Source: RGIG7179 sp051893555
Lineage (GTDB): Bacteria > Bacillota > Clostridia > Peptostreptococcales > Anaerovoracaceae
DNA: 58,935 nucleotides
Reading direction: 5' to 3'
Assembly: GCA_051893555.1 (NCBI GenBank)
Contig: JBJFHL010000023.1
Span: 1 to 58,935, forward strand
In this document: in pieces, positions 8,436 through 17,451 of the stretch
Layout: each line of letters begins with the position of its first letter
Numbering within the stretch: the stretch's first letter is position 1
Notes under the pieces: model-generated
What the model saw: the letters and a program-made list of their open reading frames with translations, nothing else
The model's database searches: none
Told to the model about the DNA's origin: nothing
Translations under genes and position numbers: made by a program

Positions 8436-8483
8436 AACCTCCGGATGCACAGGTTTTCTGCCTGTACAAATGGAGGTTTTTTT
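8436..8483. terminator. Bidirectional terminator between plsC and trpS
   Basis: AACCTCC (8436-8442) pairs with GGAGGTT (8472-8478), a T-run follows, and an inner CAGG/CCTG pairing extends the stem. The A-run before the left arm lets it also end trpS transcripts. Confidence 0.8.
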
Positions 8484-8489
8484 CGGACT

Positions 8490-9476
8490 TTATCTTCCCA
8501 AACCCAGACCGAAGTGATCCTTCACTCTTGCCATGGTCTTCTGTGCGATGGCATCGGCGCGCTGGGCACCGTCCTTCAGAATCTCGATCAATTCTTCGGA
8601 ATGACGGATTTCTTCGTACCGGCTGCGGATCGGCGCCAGGGCTTCCACGGTAACTTCCACCAGATCCTTCTTGAAGTCGCCGTATCCCTTTCCTTCGTAT
8701 TTTGCTTCCAGATCTGCCACGGAGATGCCGGACAGTACGCTGTAGATATTCAGCAGATTGCTGATGCCCGGCTTGTTTTCCACATCAAATTTCACGACAC
8801 CGTCGGAATCGGTGGTCGCCTTCATGATGGATTTTTTGATTTTAGCAGGATCGTCCAGAAGGGAAATCCGCGAGTGAATGTTCTCCGCACTCTTGCTCAT
8901 TTTTTTCGTCGGATCATCCAGGGCCATGATGCGGGCGCCTTCCTTCAGATAGCGGCCTTCCGGAATAACGAAAGTCTTCTTGTATTTATTGTTTACCCGG
9001 GTGGCGATATCGCGGCACAGCTCAATATGCTGCTTCTGATCGTTGCCCACCGGAACGATGTCCGTATCATATAGCAGAATGTCGGCGGCCATCAGCACCG
9101 GATAGGTGAACAAGCCGGTTGGTGCGGACTCTTTATTCTTGCTTTTATCCTTGAACTGGGTCATTCTGGACAGCTCGCCGGTGTAAGACTGGCAAGTCAG
9201 CACCCATCCCAGTTCTGCGTGACCCGGAACATCAGACTGCACGAAAACGATGGATTTCTTTGGATCGACTCCTACCGCCAGATACAGGGCAGCTACATCC
9301 AGAATATGCTCCCGCAGGGCTTTCGGGTCCTGCGGCACGGTGATGGCATGCTCGTCCACGATACAGTAAATGCATTCATGATCATCCTGCAGCTCTACAA
9401 ACTGCTTCAGTGCACCCAGATAATTTCCCAGGTGAATGTTTCCTGTCGGCTGTACGCCGGAAAAAACTCGTTTCAT
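8490..9476 (-). CDS. trpS: Tryptophanyl-tRNA synthetase
   Basis: A 328-residue class I aminoacyl-tRNA synthetase that charges tRNA-Trp. The HIGH-like motif is IHLGN in GVQPTGNIHLGNYLGAL, and the KMSKS motif is complete (KKMSKSAENIHSRI). Length matches bacterial TrpRS. A strong GGAGGAGGG ribosome-binding site is 10 nt before the ATG. It follows the sigma factor gene by 40 nt with no terminator seen, so it is probably cotranscribed with the anti-sigma/sigma pair. No T-box leader is visible. Confidence 0.97.
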   Translation of the reverse strand: MKRVFSGVQPTGNIHLGNYLGALKQFVELQDDHECIYCIVDEHAITVPQDPKALREHILDVAALYLAVGVDPKKSIVFVQSDVPGHAELGWVLTCQSYTGELSRMTQFKDKSKNKESAPTGLFTYPVLMAADILLYDTDIVPVGNDQKQHIELCRDIATRVNNKYKKTFVIPEGRYLKEGARIMALDDPTKKMSKSAENIHSRISLLDDPAKIKKSIMKATTDSDGVVKFDVENKPGISNLLNIYSVLSGISVADLEAKYEGKGYGDFKKDLVEVTVEALAPIRSRYEEIRHSEELIEILKDGAQRADAIAQKTMARVKDHFGLGLGR

Positions 9477-9516
9477 ACTCTATCTTCCCTCCTCCGATAT
9501 GGACCGGCTACCCGGT

Positions 9517-10248
9517 CTATCGATTCATTTCTTTCTTAAACCGTTCCACAATGGCTTTTTCCGCACGGGAGACGGTCATCTGGGAAACGCCCAGCGCCTG
9601 TGCGATTTCCGACTGTGATTTATTAAATAGAAACCGTTCTCTGAATACGTAACGGTATGTGTCACTCAGCTTTTCCAGAACGGTTGTGATGATCTCGTTG
9701 ATCTCAATCCGCTCATAACCGATTTCCTCGAACCCCACATACTTTTCCAGAAGATTTTCCTCGCCGTCATCCCCCAGGCTGTTTCCGGCACTATCCAGAG
9801 AAAAAGTTCCATAAGCCTTGGCACTTTCCATGGCCTGCATAATCTGCTCATGCGAAAATCCGGTATGTTCTGATATTTCTTCCAGCGTAGGGGCACGGCC
9901 CAGACTGGTCGTCAGTTGATCCCTGACTTCCTGGACTTTCGAGGAGATTTCCTTCATCCGTCTGGGCACTTTCAGGCTCCACTGCTTGTCTCTGAAATAC
10001 TTTTTGATTTCTCCGAGAATGGTAGGCGTGGCAAAGCTCTTAAACTCGAAGCCTTTCTCAGGGTCGAACCGTTCCACTGCAGAAACCAGTGCAAGGGCCC
10101 CCACCTGATACAGATCATCGTAATCCACGCCTTTTCCCAGATACTTTCGGATCAGTATGTCTACCATATACAGATTTTCTTCCACCAGCTGATTTCTCAG
10201 TTCAATGGTAGGGTTCTTTGCATATTCCTTAAAAAGATCGGATGTCAT
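9517..10248 (-). CDS. SigB/SigF/SigG-family RNA polymerase sigma factor
   Basis: A 243-residue sigma-70-family group 3 factor. Region 2 is YDDLYQVGALALVSAVERFDP through FATPTILGEIKKYFRDKQW, region 3 is around DQLTTSLGRAPTLEEI, and region 4.2 is a helix-turn-helix (SEIAQALGVSQMTVSRAEKAI). FRDKQWSLKVPRR and GYERIE resemble general-stress SigB more than sporulation SigF. The start overlaps the end of the anti-sigma gene by 4 nt, the usual coupled layout. Regulation should be by sequestration by the RsbW-like partner; no anti-anti-sigma gene is adjacent. Confidence 0.9.
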   Translation of the reverse strand: MTSDLFKEYAKNPTIELRNQLVEENLYMVDILIRKYLGKGVDYDDLYQVGALALVSAVERFDPEKGFEFKSFATPTILGEIKKYFRDKQWSLKVPRRMKEISSKVQEVRDQLTTSLGRAPTLEEISEHTGFSHEQIMQAMESAKAYGTFSLDSAGNSLGDDGEENLLEKYVGFEEIGYERIEINEIITTVLEKLSDTYRYVFRERFLFNKSQSEIAQALGVSQMTVSRAEKAIVERFKKEMNR

Positions 10249-10646
10249 TTATATTTCACCATTCTGATTGTTTTTTTACCCTGGGCACTGTCAATCAGTT
10301 CTATCTCATTCATCAGTGACTGAATCACAAACACGCCCAGATTTCCTTCATTCGGACAATCCAGACATGGTTTCGCCACCTTTTCCAATACATGACCATC
10401 GCTGTTATCTGTCACATAAATTTCCATTCTGCCTTCCTCGGCCACACATTCCACTGTGTATTCTTCGGCAAAACCGGAAAGACCATGACAGGATATATTT
10501 TTACATGCTTCGCTTACAGCGGTTTTTATATCCTCAATTTCTTCAATATCAAATCCCGACATATCGGCGATGGAACCGATTGCCAGCCTTACCATGGTAA
10601 GATAAGCGGGCTTTCCCGGAATCATGAATTTAATTCTGTCTGCCAT
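10245..10646 (-). CDS. RsbW/SpoIIAB-like anti-sigma factor (serine kinase fold)
   Basis: A 133-residue GHKL-ATPase-type anti-sigma factor. The N-box is DIKTAVSEACKNISCHG, the G1 region is VTDNSDG, and the G2 region is EGNLGVFVIQSLMNEIEL, an arrangement like Bacillus RsbW. It should bind the sigma factor encoded next and release it when it binds an unphosphorylated anti-anti-sigma protein. I chose the ATG at 10646, which has AGGAAGTG upstream. The CLDCP insertion before G2 is unusual. A promoter (10678-10705) lies directly upstream, so there is no room for an rsbV homologue here. Confidence 0.88.
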   Translation of the reverse strand: MADRIKFMIPGKPAYLTMVRLAIGSIADMSGFDIEEIEDIKTAVSEACKNISCHGLSGFAEEYTVECVAEEGRMEIYVTDNSDGHVLEKVAKPCLDCPNEGNLGVFVIQSLMNEIELIDSAQGKKTIRMVKYK

Positions 10647-10677
10647 TCTGACACTTCCTTTCGTTGTATACGCAATC

Positions 10678-10705
10678 ATTATACATGAAAAATGCAGTTT
10701 CGTAA
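10678..10705 (-). promoter_or_regulatory. Housekeeping promoter of anti-sigma/sigma operon
   Basis: On the minus strand TTACGA (10700-10705) is followed after 16 nt by TATAAT (10678-10683). It lies just after the gyrA terminator and about 30 nt before the anti-sigma start. No SigB-type promoter is obvious, so autoregulation is not supported. Confidence 0.6.
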
Positions 10706-10712
10706 ATGAAAA

Positions 10713-10745
10713 ATCTCCGGAAACAATGTTTCTGTCTCCGGAGAT
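10713..10745 (-). terminator. gyrA terminator
   Basis: A 9-bp stem, ATCTCCGGA with TCCGGAGAT (10713-10721 and 10737-10745), and a U-run on the minus strand, right after the gyrA stop. Confidence 0.85.
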
Positions 10746-10770
10746 GTTTATTTTTTCATTTCAGGTTTTT

Positions 10771-13275
10771 CTACAGCTTCATCTGTTCCTGACCGTCGTC
10801 ATTGGTCGTCTGGTTTTCCTGACTTTCTTCCTTCTCTTCGATGGAATCGTCTCTGGCAACCTTCGCCAGTGCAATGATATTGGCATCTTCATTGACGCTC
10901 ATAATCTTCACACCCTGAGTTGCCCGGCCCAGTCTGGATACTTCGCTGGCTTTCATACGGATGATGATTCCGTCGGAATTGATCAGCATGATATCATCAT
11001 CTTCGCTGACTACCATAGCGCCGACCAGTTCGCCGGTCTTCTTAAACTTGGCCTTATCGTAGGTCAGAAGCCCTTTGCCGCCGCGAACCTGGATCTTGTA
11101 ATCTTCCACTCTGGTCCGCTTTCCGTAGCCGTTTCTGGTCACAACCAGCAGTTCCTGTCCCGGTTCCACCAGCTGCATGGATACCACTTCATCATCCTTT
11201 TCCAGATTGATGGCACGGACACCGCCGGCAATTCTGCCCATCGGACGTACATCATCTTCGGAGAAGCAGATGCACTTGCCATGTTTCGTCACAATAATCA
11301 CATTGTTTCTGCCGGTGGTCTGCTGGATGCCGATGAGTTCATCTCCATCCTTCAGATTCATGGCGATCAGGCCGGTCTTCCGGTTGGTATCAAAGTTGGA
11401 TAAGGATGTCTTTTTTATAATACCCTGTTTGGTGACACCGATGAGATACTGGTCTTCGGAGAATTCCCGGATTGGAATCACTGCAGTGACTCTTTCTCTG
11501 GACATCAGGTTCAGGAAGTTGACGATCGGAATCCCCTTGGCCGTTCTGGCAGCCTCAGGAATTTCGTAAGCCTTGATCTTGTGTGCTTTGCCGGTATTGG
11601 TAAAGAACATCAGATAGTCGTGGGTGGAGGTCATAATCAGATCCTTCACGAAGTCGTTTTCCTTGGTGGTAAGTCCGGTGATTCCCTTGCCGCCCCGCTT
11701 CTGCGCCCGGTAGGTATCCACAGGCACTCTCTTCACATAGCCCAGATGAGTCAGGGTAATGCAGACGTTCTCTTCCTGAATCAGGTCCTCTTCATCGATT
11801 TCCTGTGCATCTGCCTTGATCTTGGTGCGGCGCTTGTCGCCCCATTTATCCTTGATTTCCAGCAGCTCATCTTTAATTACGCCCATCAGCTTATGAACGT
11901 CAGACAGCAGTTCATTATAGTACGCGATTTTTTTCAGCAGCTCCTGATATTCATTTTCGATCTTCTCTTTTTCCAAACCCTGCAGACGTCTCAGCTGCAT
12001 GTCCAGAATGGCCTGGGCCTGGATCTCGGAAAGGGAGAACCGTTCCATGAGCCGTTCCTTGGCATCATTGTAGCTGGTACGGATGATCTTTATGATTTCA
12101 TCGATGTTATCCAGAGCGATTCGTAAGCCTTCTAAGATATGTGCTCTGGCTTCTGCTTTCTTTTTATCGTAAATGGTTCTTCTGGTGACAACTTCTTTCT
12201 GGTGTTTCAGATATTCCACCAGCATATCCTTCAGATTGCAGATCTTCGGCTTGCCATCCACCAGAGCCAGCATGATCATGGAAACGCTGTCCTGCAGCTG
12301 GGTATGCTTATACAGTCGGTTGAGGATGATGTTGGCATTGGCATCCTTTTTCAGTTCGATGACGATACGCATGCCTTTCCGATTGGATTCATCCCGGATG
12401 GCAGAAATGCCGTCCACTTTCTTATCCTTTACCAGCTCTGCGATTTTTTCGATCAGTCTGGCCTTATTGACCTGATACGGGATTTCCGTCACCACGATCT
12501 GCTGTTTTCCATGGGACAGTTCCTCGATTTCAGATACAGAGCGGACCAGAACCTTTCCCTGTCCTGTCCGGTATGCCTCCTTCATCGGGGTTTTTCCCAT
12601 GATCATGGCACCGGTCGGGAAATCCGGACCTTTGATGTGCTTCAGCAGATCATCCACTGTTGCATCCGGGTTGTCGATCAGCTCCACGGATGCATCGATC
12701 ACTTCTCCCAGGTTATGCGGAGGGATGGAAGTGGCCATACCTACGGCAATACCGTTGGAACCGTTCACCAACAGATTCGGGAATCTGGCCGGCAGTACCC
12801 GCGGTTCTTCTTCTTCACCATCGAAGTTCGGATCGAAATCCACCGTTTCCTTTTCGATATCCCGCAGCATCTGCAGGGCCAGCGGCGTCATTCTGGCTTC
12901 CGTATAACGCATGGCGGCAGCACCGTCTCCATCCACGGAACCGAAGTTACCGTGTCCATCTACCAGCGGATAGCGGATATTAAACGGCTGTGCCAGACGA
13001 ACCATGGCATCGTAAATGGAAGAGTCTCCGTGAGGGTGATATTTACCCATGACTTCACCGACGATACGGGCTGATTTTTTATGAGGCTTATCTGGCGTAA
13101 CGCCAAGCTCGCTCATGCCGTAGAGAATTCTTCTGTGTACCGGTTTCAGACCGTCTCTCACGTCCGGAAGGGCACGTCCTACAATAACGCTCATGGCATA
13201 GTCAATGTAGGAATTCTTCATTTCGTCATGAATCTCATGCTGCTTCATGCGCTGATCTTCTAAAAATGTATCCAT
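10771..13275 (-). CDS. gyrA: DNA gyrase subunit A
   Basis: An 834-residue breakage-reunion subunit of gyrase, which introduces negative supercoils. The catalytic tyrosine is Tyr124 in AAAMRYTEARM. The quinolone-determining stretch is HPHGDSSIYD (residues 80-89), with Ser85 and Asp89 at the two key sites, the usual susceptible residues. The GyrA box is present as QKRGGKG, with the beta-pinwheel domain after it, so this is gyrase and not topoisomerase IV. The tail is acidic and Gln-rich. An AGGAGGG ribosome-binding site precedes the ATG. It lies 18 nt after gyrB in the same operon. Confidence 0.98.
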   Translation of the reverse strand: MDTFLEDQRMKQHEIHDEMKNSYIDYAMSVIVGRALPDVRDGLKPVHRRILYGMSELGVTPDKPHKKSARIVGEVMGKYHPHGDSSIYDAMVRLAQPFNIRYPLVDGHGNFGSVDGDGAAAMRYTEARMTPLALQMLRDIEKETVDFDPNFDGEEEEPRVLPARFPNLLVNGSNGIAVGMATSIPPHNLGEVIDASVELIDNPDATVDDLLKHIKGPDFPTGAMIMGKTPMKEAYRTGQGKVLVRSVSEIEELSHGKQQIVVTEIPYQVNKARLIEKIAELVKDKKVDGISAIRDESNRKGMRIVIELKKDANANIILNRLYKHTQLQDSVSMIMLALVDGKPKICNLKDMLVEYLKHQKEVVTRRTIYDKKKAEARAHILEGLRIALDNIDEIIKIIRTSYNDAKERLMERFSLSEIQAQAILDMQLRRLQGLEKEKIENEYQELLKKIAYYNELLSDVHKLMGVIKDELLEIKDKWGDKRRTKIKADAQEIDEEDLIQEENVCITLTHLGYVKRVPVDTYRAQKRGGKGITGLTTKENDFVKDLIMTSTHDYLMFFTNTGKAHKIKAYEIPEAARTAKGIPIVNFLNLMSRERVTAVIPIREFSEDQYLIGVTKQGIIKKTSLSNFDTNRKTGLIAMNLKDGDELIGIQQTTGRNNVIIVTKHGKCICFSEDDVRPMGRIAGGVRAINLEKDDEVVSMQLVEPGQELLVVTRNGYGKRTRVEDYKIQVRGGKGLLTYDKAKFKKTGELVGAMVVSEDDDIMLINSDGIIIRMKASEVSRLGRATQGVKIMSVNEDANIIALAKVARDDSIEEKEESQENQTTNDDGQEQMKL

Positions 13276-13293
13276 ATTTTATGCCCTCCTTTC

Positions 13294-15216
13294 CTAAATA
13301 TCCAGTGTCGCATACTGGGCGTTTTCTTCGATAAATTTCTTTCTCGGCGGCACCTTGTCTCCCATCAGGGTTGTAAAAATCTCATCTGCCGCAATGCTGT
13401 CTTCCAGCGTGATCTGAATCAGCGTCCTGTGGTTATAGTCCATGGTGGTTTCCCACAGCTGCTCCGCATCCATTTCACCAAGACCTTTGTATCTCTGGAT
13501 GTCTGCCTTGCCCGGCTTGTCTGCCAGAGATTCCAGAAGCTTTTTCTGCTCCGCATCATCATAGGTATAGTAAACTTCCTTGCCTTTCTTTACCTGGAAC
13601 AGAGGAGGCTGAGCCGCATACACATATCCGCCTTCAATGAGAGGTTTCATGTACCGGTAGAAGAAGGTAAGCAGCAGCGTACGGATATGGGCACCATCCA
13701 CATCGGCATCGGTCATGATGATGATCTTGTGATACCGGAGTTTTTCAATGTTGAAATCCTCTCCGATGCCGCAGCCGAATGCTGTGATCATATTTTTAAT
13801 TTCATCGGAGTTCAGAATTTTATCCAGTCTGGCTTTTTCCACATTGAGGATCTTACCTCTGAGAGGCAGGATGGCCTGACGCTTTCTGTCTCTTCCGTCC
13901 TTGGCGGAACCGCCTGCAGAATCACCCTCGACCAGGAAGATTTCGCAGTTTGCCGGATCCTTATCGGAACAGTCCGCCAGTTTTCCAGGCAGGGAATAGC
14001 TGTCCAGAGCACCCTTTCTTCTGGTCATATCCCTTGCTTTTCTGGCTGCTTCTCTGGCGCGGGCAGCCCGAACGCATTTTTCCAGAATGATCTTGGCCGG
14101 TGCCGGATTTTCTTCCAGGAAAGCCATCAGATATTCACTGGTGGTGGTTTCCACAAATCCTCTGATTTCACTGTTTCCAAGCTTTGCCTTGGTCTGACCT
14201 TCAAACTGCGGTTCCGAAAGTTTTACGGAAATGATTGCAGTCAGACCTTCTCTCACGTCATCGCCGGACAGCGTCTCATCATTTTCCTTCAGAAGCTTGG
14301 CTCTCTTGCCGTAATCATTGATGACACGGGTCAATGCGCTTTTAAATCCAACCAGATGGGTACCGCCATCCGTTGTATTGATATTATTGGCATAGCCCAG
14401 AATATTTTCATTATAGCTGTCTGTATACTGCATGGCAACTTCCACTTCATAGGTATCTTTTGCCACTTCAAAGTATATAACTTCCTTATGAATCGCATCC
14501 TTGTTCCGGTTGAGGAATTCCGCATATTCTTTCAGACCACCTTCATAATGATAGGTTTCACTCTTTTTCTGACCTTCCCGTTCATCCTTGAACGTGATCT
14601 TAATCCCTTTATTCAGGAACGCCATTTCCCGCAGGCGATTCTGCAGGGTATGGAAATCAAAAATAGTTGTTTCGAAAATTTCGGGATCCGGCCAGAATGT
14701 GGTCTTGGAACCGGTCTTCTTCGATTCACCGATGATTTCCAGTGGACTTACGGTTTTTCCTCTTTCATAACACTGCTTGTAGATGTTTCCGTTTCTCTTG
14801 ATTTCCACTTCCATATGGGTGGAAAGGGCATTTACCACAGATGCACCTACACCATGAAGACCACCGGAAACTTTATATCCTCCACCGCCGAATTTACCGC
14901 CGGCATGGAGCACCGTATGAATGACTTCCACTGCAGGGATACCCATCTTCGGATGTTTGTCCACAGGCATACCGCGGCCGTCATCTTCCACCATGATGGA
15001 ATTATCCTTCTGTATGGTGACATGGATATTCTTGCAGTAGCCGGCCAGCGCCTCATCGATACTGTTATCCACGATTTCATAAACCAGATGATGAAGTCCT
15101 CTCGGTCCTGTACTTCCGATGTACATGCCCGGACGCTTGCGGACTGCTTCCAGACCTTCCAGAACCTGTATCTGCGCCGCATCATACTGGCCTTTTGTTT
15201 TTTCTTCTAAGCTCAT
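13294..15216 (-). CDS. gyrB: DNA gyrase subunit B
   Basis: A 640-residue ATPase subunit of gyrase. The GHKL domain begins near QVLEGLEAVRKRPGMYIG, with EIVDNSIDEALAG (N-box) and GLHGVGASVVNAL. The TOPRIM part has EGDSAGGSAKDGRDR and the metal-binding DADVDGAHI. The end (GDKVPPRKKFIEENAQYATLDI) matches the family. The length is typical of Gram-positive GyrB without the E. coli insert. It is transcribed from the promoter at 15300-15328 through an 80-nt leader holding a short GC hairpin. Confidence 0.98.
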   Translation of the reverse strand: MSLEEKTKGQYDAAQIQVLEGLEAVRKRPGMYIGSTGPRGLHHLVYEIVDNSIDEALAGYCKNIHVTIQKDNSIMVEDDGRGMPVDKHPKMGIPAVEVIHTVLHAGGKFGGGGYKVSGGLHGVGASVVNALSTHMEVEIKRNGNIYKQCYERGKTVSPLEIIGESKKTGSKTTFWPDPEIFETTIFDFHTLQNRLREMAFLNKGIKITFKDEREGQKKSETYHYEGGLKEYAEFLNRNKDAIHKEVIYFEVAKDTYEVEVAMQYTDSYNENILGYANNINTTDGGTHLVGFKSALTRVINDYGKRAKLLKENDETLSGDDVREGLTAIISVKLSEPQFEGQTKAKLGNSEIRGFVETTTSEYLMAFLEENPAPAKIILEKCVRAARAREAARKARDMTRRKGALDSYSLPGKLADCSDKDPANCEIFLVEGDSAGGSAKDGRDRKRQAILPLRGKILNVEKARLDKILNSDEIKNMITAFGCGIGEDFNIEKLRYHKIIIMTDADVDGAHIRTLLLTFFYRYMKPLIEGGYVYAAQPPLFQVKKGKEVYYTYDDAEQKKLLESLADKPGKADIQRYKGLGEMDAEQLWETTMDYNHRTLIQITLEDSIAADEIFTTLMGDKVPPRKKFIEENAQYATLDI

Positions 15217-15257
15217 CGTTTCAACCTTTCATTCAAAATATAATATGACATAAGAAA

Positions 15258-15272
15258 GCCCCTTTGTGGGGC
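15258..15272 (-). promoter_or_regulatory. GC hairpin in gyrB leader
   Basis: GCCCC/GGGGC with a 5-nt loop, followed by TTTCTTATG on the minus strand, lies between the gyrB promoter and its start. It could act as a weak attenuator or stabilise the mRNA. Confidence 0.35.
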
Positions 15273-15299
15273 ATATTTTGACTATAATTAATCGCAGAT

Positions 15300-15328
15300 A
15301 TTATATCACTTTTTTTGCCAAAATTCAA
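15300..15328 (-). promoter_or_regulatory. Promoter of gyrBA
   Basis: On the minus strand TTGAAT (15323-15328) is separated by 17 nt from a consensus TATAAT (15300-15305). It stands after the terminator of the dnaA-PNP transcript, giving gyrBA its own control. Confidence 0.8.
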
Positions 15329-15360
15329 CCTTTATTAAACTTTTTATCAAAATCATAAAA

Positions 15361-15384
15361 AAAATCGCCCACAGGGGCGATTTT
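15361..15384 (-). terminator. Terminator after purine nucleoside phosphorylase gene
   Basis: A 10-bp perfect stem (AAAATCGCCC and its complement, loop of 4 nt) and a long U-run on the minus strand. It ends the dnaA-dnaN-recF-PNP transcript. Confidence 0.9.
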
Positions 15385-15420
15385 CGTTTTATTTACCATA
15401 TAAAAAGTGTCGGGGTTATA

Positions 15421-15435
15421 TTAGTATTATACTAA
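15421..15435. repeat. Perfect 15-bp palindrome in PNP-gyrB intergenic region
   Basis: TTAGTAT-T-ATACTAA is a perfect inverted repeat. It lies between the PNP stop and the terminator at 15361, so it falls in the 3' part of the PNP transcript or works as a DNA operator. It contains TATAAT on the minus strand but no well-spaced -35 box. Confidence 0.5.
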
Positions 15436-15470
15436 AAGTTGTAATTCGACAAAATCTGTTTGCCCGCGGT

Positions 15471-16322
15471 TTATTTTTCCCGCAGAATCTCCCGGAATTC
15501 TTTTACGGAAGCTGTAACCAATTGACGGAATTTCGGTGCTGCCTGATTGGCTGCTTCCTGCACCTCTTCGTGGGTCAGCGGTGTCTGGCTGATGCCTGCT
15601 GCAGGATTGCTGACGAATGAGATTCCGCAGATTCTCATTCCCATATGATTTGCTGCGATGGCTTCCACCACGGTGGACATGCCCACTGCATCTGCGCCCA
15701 GGGTATGAAGCATTTTGATTTCTGCCGGGGATTCAAAGGATGGACCGGTAGCCTGTGCGTAAACACCTTTCTGCAGCTTGATGTTATTTTTTTCTGCTGC
15801 TTTTTTTATACACTTCTGCAGCGCCGGATCATAAACATGGCTCATATCCGGGAAACGTACACCCAGTTCATCGATATTGGCACCGATCAGCGGATTCGGC
15901 GCAAACATGGAAATCTGATCCGTAATCATCATGAAGTCGCCGGCTTCGAAGGATGGATTGATACCACCGGACGCATTGGTCAGAAACAGAATCTTCGCAC
16001 CCATCAGCTTCATCAGGCGAATCGGAAGAACCACATCCGTGATCGGATACCCTTCGTAATAGTGAATACGGCCTTTCATGCAGACTACCGGTGTCTCTTC
16101 CACGTAACCGAAGATAAATTTGCCTGCATGTCCCGGCACAGTAGATACGGGGAATTCTTCGATCTCATGATAATCCACTTCTCCCACCACCTGAATATCC
16201 TGTGCATAGTCTCCAAGCCCGGATCCCAGTACGATCGCTATTTCCGGACGGAATTTACTGAAATCAAATTTCTTCTGAATGCTTTCATAACATCTTAATA
16301 ATTTTTCATAAACTGGATTCAT
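15471..16322 (-). CDS. punA: Purine nucleoside phosphorylase (PNP I, trimeric type)
   Basis: A 283-residue phosphorylase that splits purine nucleosides (mainly inosine and guanosine) with phosphate. Family motifs: IVLGSGLG, the phosphate-contacting GRIHYYEGY, LTNASGGINPSFEAGDFM, QATGPSFESPAEI and VGMSTVVEAIAANHMG. Two ATGs lie close together; the one at 16322 has GGAG 7 nt away, the one at 16328 only 1 nt. It follows recF by about 20 nt and is probably cotranscribed with it. Placing a salvage enzyme between recF and gyrB is not the usual layout of this region. Confidence 0.93.
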   Translation of the reverse strand: MNPVYEKLLRCYESIQKKFDFSKFRPEIAIVLGSGLGDYAQDIQVVGEVDYHEIEEFPVSTVPGHAGKFIFGYVEETPVVCMKGRIHYYEGYPITDVVLPIRLMKLMGAKILFLTNASGGINPSFEAGDFMMITDQISMFAPNPLIGANIDELGVRFPDMSHVYDPALQKCIKKAAEKNNIKLQKGVYAQATGPSFESPAEIKMLHTLGADAVGMSTVVEAIAANHMGMRICGISFVSNPAAGISQTPLTHEEVQEAANQAAPKFRQLVTASVKEFREILREK

Positions 16323-16348
16323 TTTCATTCTCCTTTACTTTCTGTTTC

Positions 16349-17449
16349 TTACTCATTTTCTGTTACATTTCCTTCTTTCACATAGAAGGTCTTTCCCGGC
16401 GGAAGCGTTTCCAGAAGTTTTTCCGGTATTTCTGTCGTAGTGATGAACATCTGAATATTCGAAAGGGATTTGATCAGAAATTCCTGCCTCTGCAGATCCA
16501 GTTCACTCATTACATCATCCAGAAGAAGGATGGCGTCTTCGCCTGTTTCTTCTTTGATCAGCGAAAGCTCTGCCAGCTTTACCGAAAGAGCAGAAGTTCT
16601 CTGCTGTCCCTGGGAACCGAAACTGCGCACACTGATATCATCGATAAAGAATTCCACATCATCTTTATGAGGTCCTTTTGTGGTAGTGCGCTGTCTGAAA
16701 TCACTCTCAAAGCTGCTTCTTATCACCTGATAAAACGCTTCTTCCGTTTCTTCCACGGTAGAAGAAACGGATACATTGGGTGCGTAGATCAGATTCAGAT
16801 TTTCCTTTCCGTTTGTTATGGATCTATGAATCACCCGACTGATATCCCGCAGCTTTTCCACGAATTCTTTTCGCATCACCATGATCTGTGCACCATATCT
16901 GGCCAGCTGCATATCCCAGAGGTCCAATATGGAAGGATCCACCGATTCTTCTTTCAGATAGGCATTTCTCTGAAGAAGCACTTTTTTATAGCTGCTGAAG
17001 GCTTCATAATACTTCGGCCTGAGCTGACAAAGCTCACGATCTATGAATTTTCTTCTTTTTTCAGGTTCTTCCTTTACAATCTTCAGATCCTCCGGTGAAA
17101 AAACGACCATATAAAGATTCTCCAGAAGCTCTGAAGCCTTTCGGATCCGTACCCCATCCAGCCTGGCGGATTTTCCTCCGTTCCGGCTGTAAATCAGTTC
17201 CACAGAAGTATCATAGTATTCTTTCTGCGCCTCTGCTTTTACTCTGGCAAATTCAGATCCAAACCGGATCAGATCGCTGTCCCTGCCGGTACGGAAAGAT
17301 TTTCCCATGGAGCACAGATAGATGGATTCCAACAGGTTTGTCTTTCCCTGCGCATTGTTTCCCAGAATCAGATTTACGTTTTTATGAAATTGTAAATGCA
17401 GTTCTTCATAATTTCGGAAATTGTGAAGTTCGATTTCTTTGATATACAT
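16349..17449 (-). CDS. recF: DNA repair/recombination protein RecF
   Basis: A 366-residue SMC-like ATPase that helps load RecA at gaps. Start MYIKEIELHNFRNY is typical. Walker A is GNNAQGKTN (about residues 30-38), the signature is SFGSQGQQRTSALSVKLAE, and Walker B is AILLLDDVMSELD. The frame is open 25 codons further, but those codons lie within dnaN. The ATG at 17449 is 2 nt after the dnaN stop, so translation is probably coupled. No yaaA/rlbA gene separates it from dnaN. Confidence 0.97.
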   Translation of the reverse strand: MYIKEIELHNFRNYEELHLQFHKNVNLILGNNAQGKTNLLESIYLCSMGKSFRTGRDSDLIRFGSEFARVKAEAQKEYYDTSVELIYSRNGGKSARLDGVRIRKASELLENLYMVVFSPEDLKIVKEEPEKRRKFIDRELCQLRPKYYEAFSSYKKVLLQRNAYLKEESVDPSILDLWDMQLARYGAQIMVMRKEFVEKLRDISRVIHRSITNGKENLNLIYAPNVSVSSTVEETEEAFYQVIRSSFESDFRQRTTTKGPHKDDVEFFIDDISVRSFGSQGQQRTSALSVKLAELSLIKEETGEDAILLLDDVMSELDLQRQEFLIKSLSNIQMFITTTEIPEKLLETLPPGKTFYVKEGNVTENE

Positions 17450-17451
17450 AC

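Noticed and set aside
9477..9516. T-box leader for trpS
   Set aside because: Only 40 nt separate sigB and trpS, too short for a T-box, and no T-box sequence is seen.
12139..13074. 311-codon open frame on the plus strand
   Set aside because: Antisense shadow of gyrA without motifs.
13429..15210. 593-codon open frame on the plus strand
   Set aside because: Antisense shadow of gyrB; no ribosome-binding site or recognisable domain.
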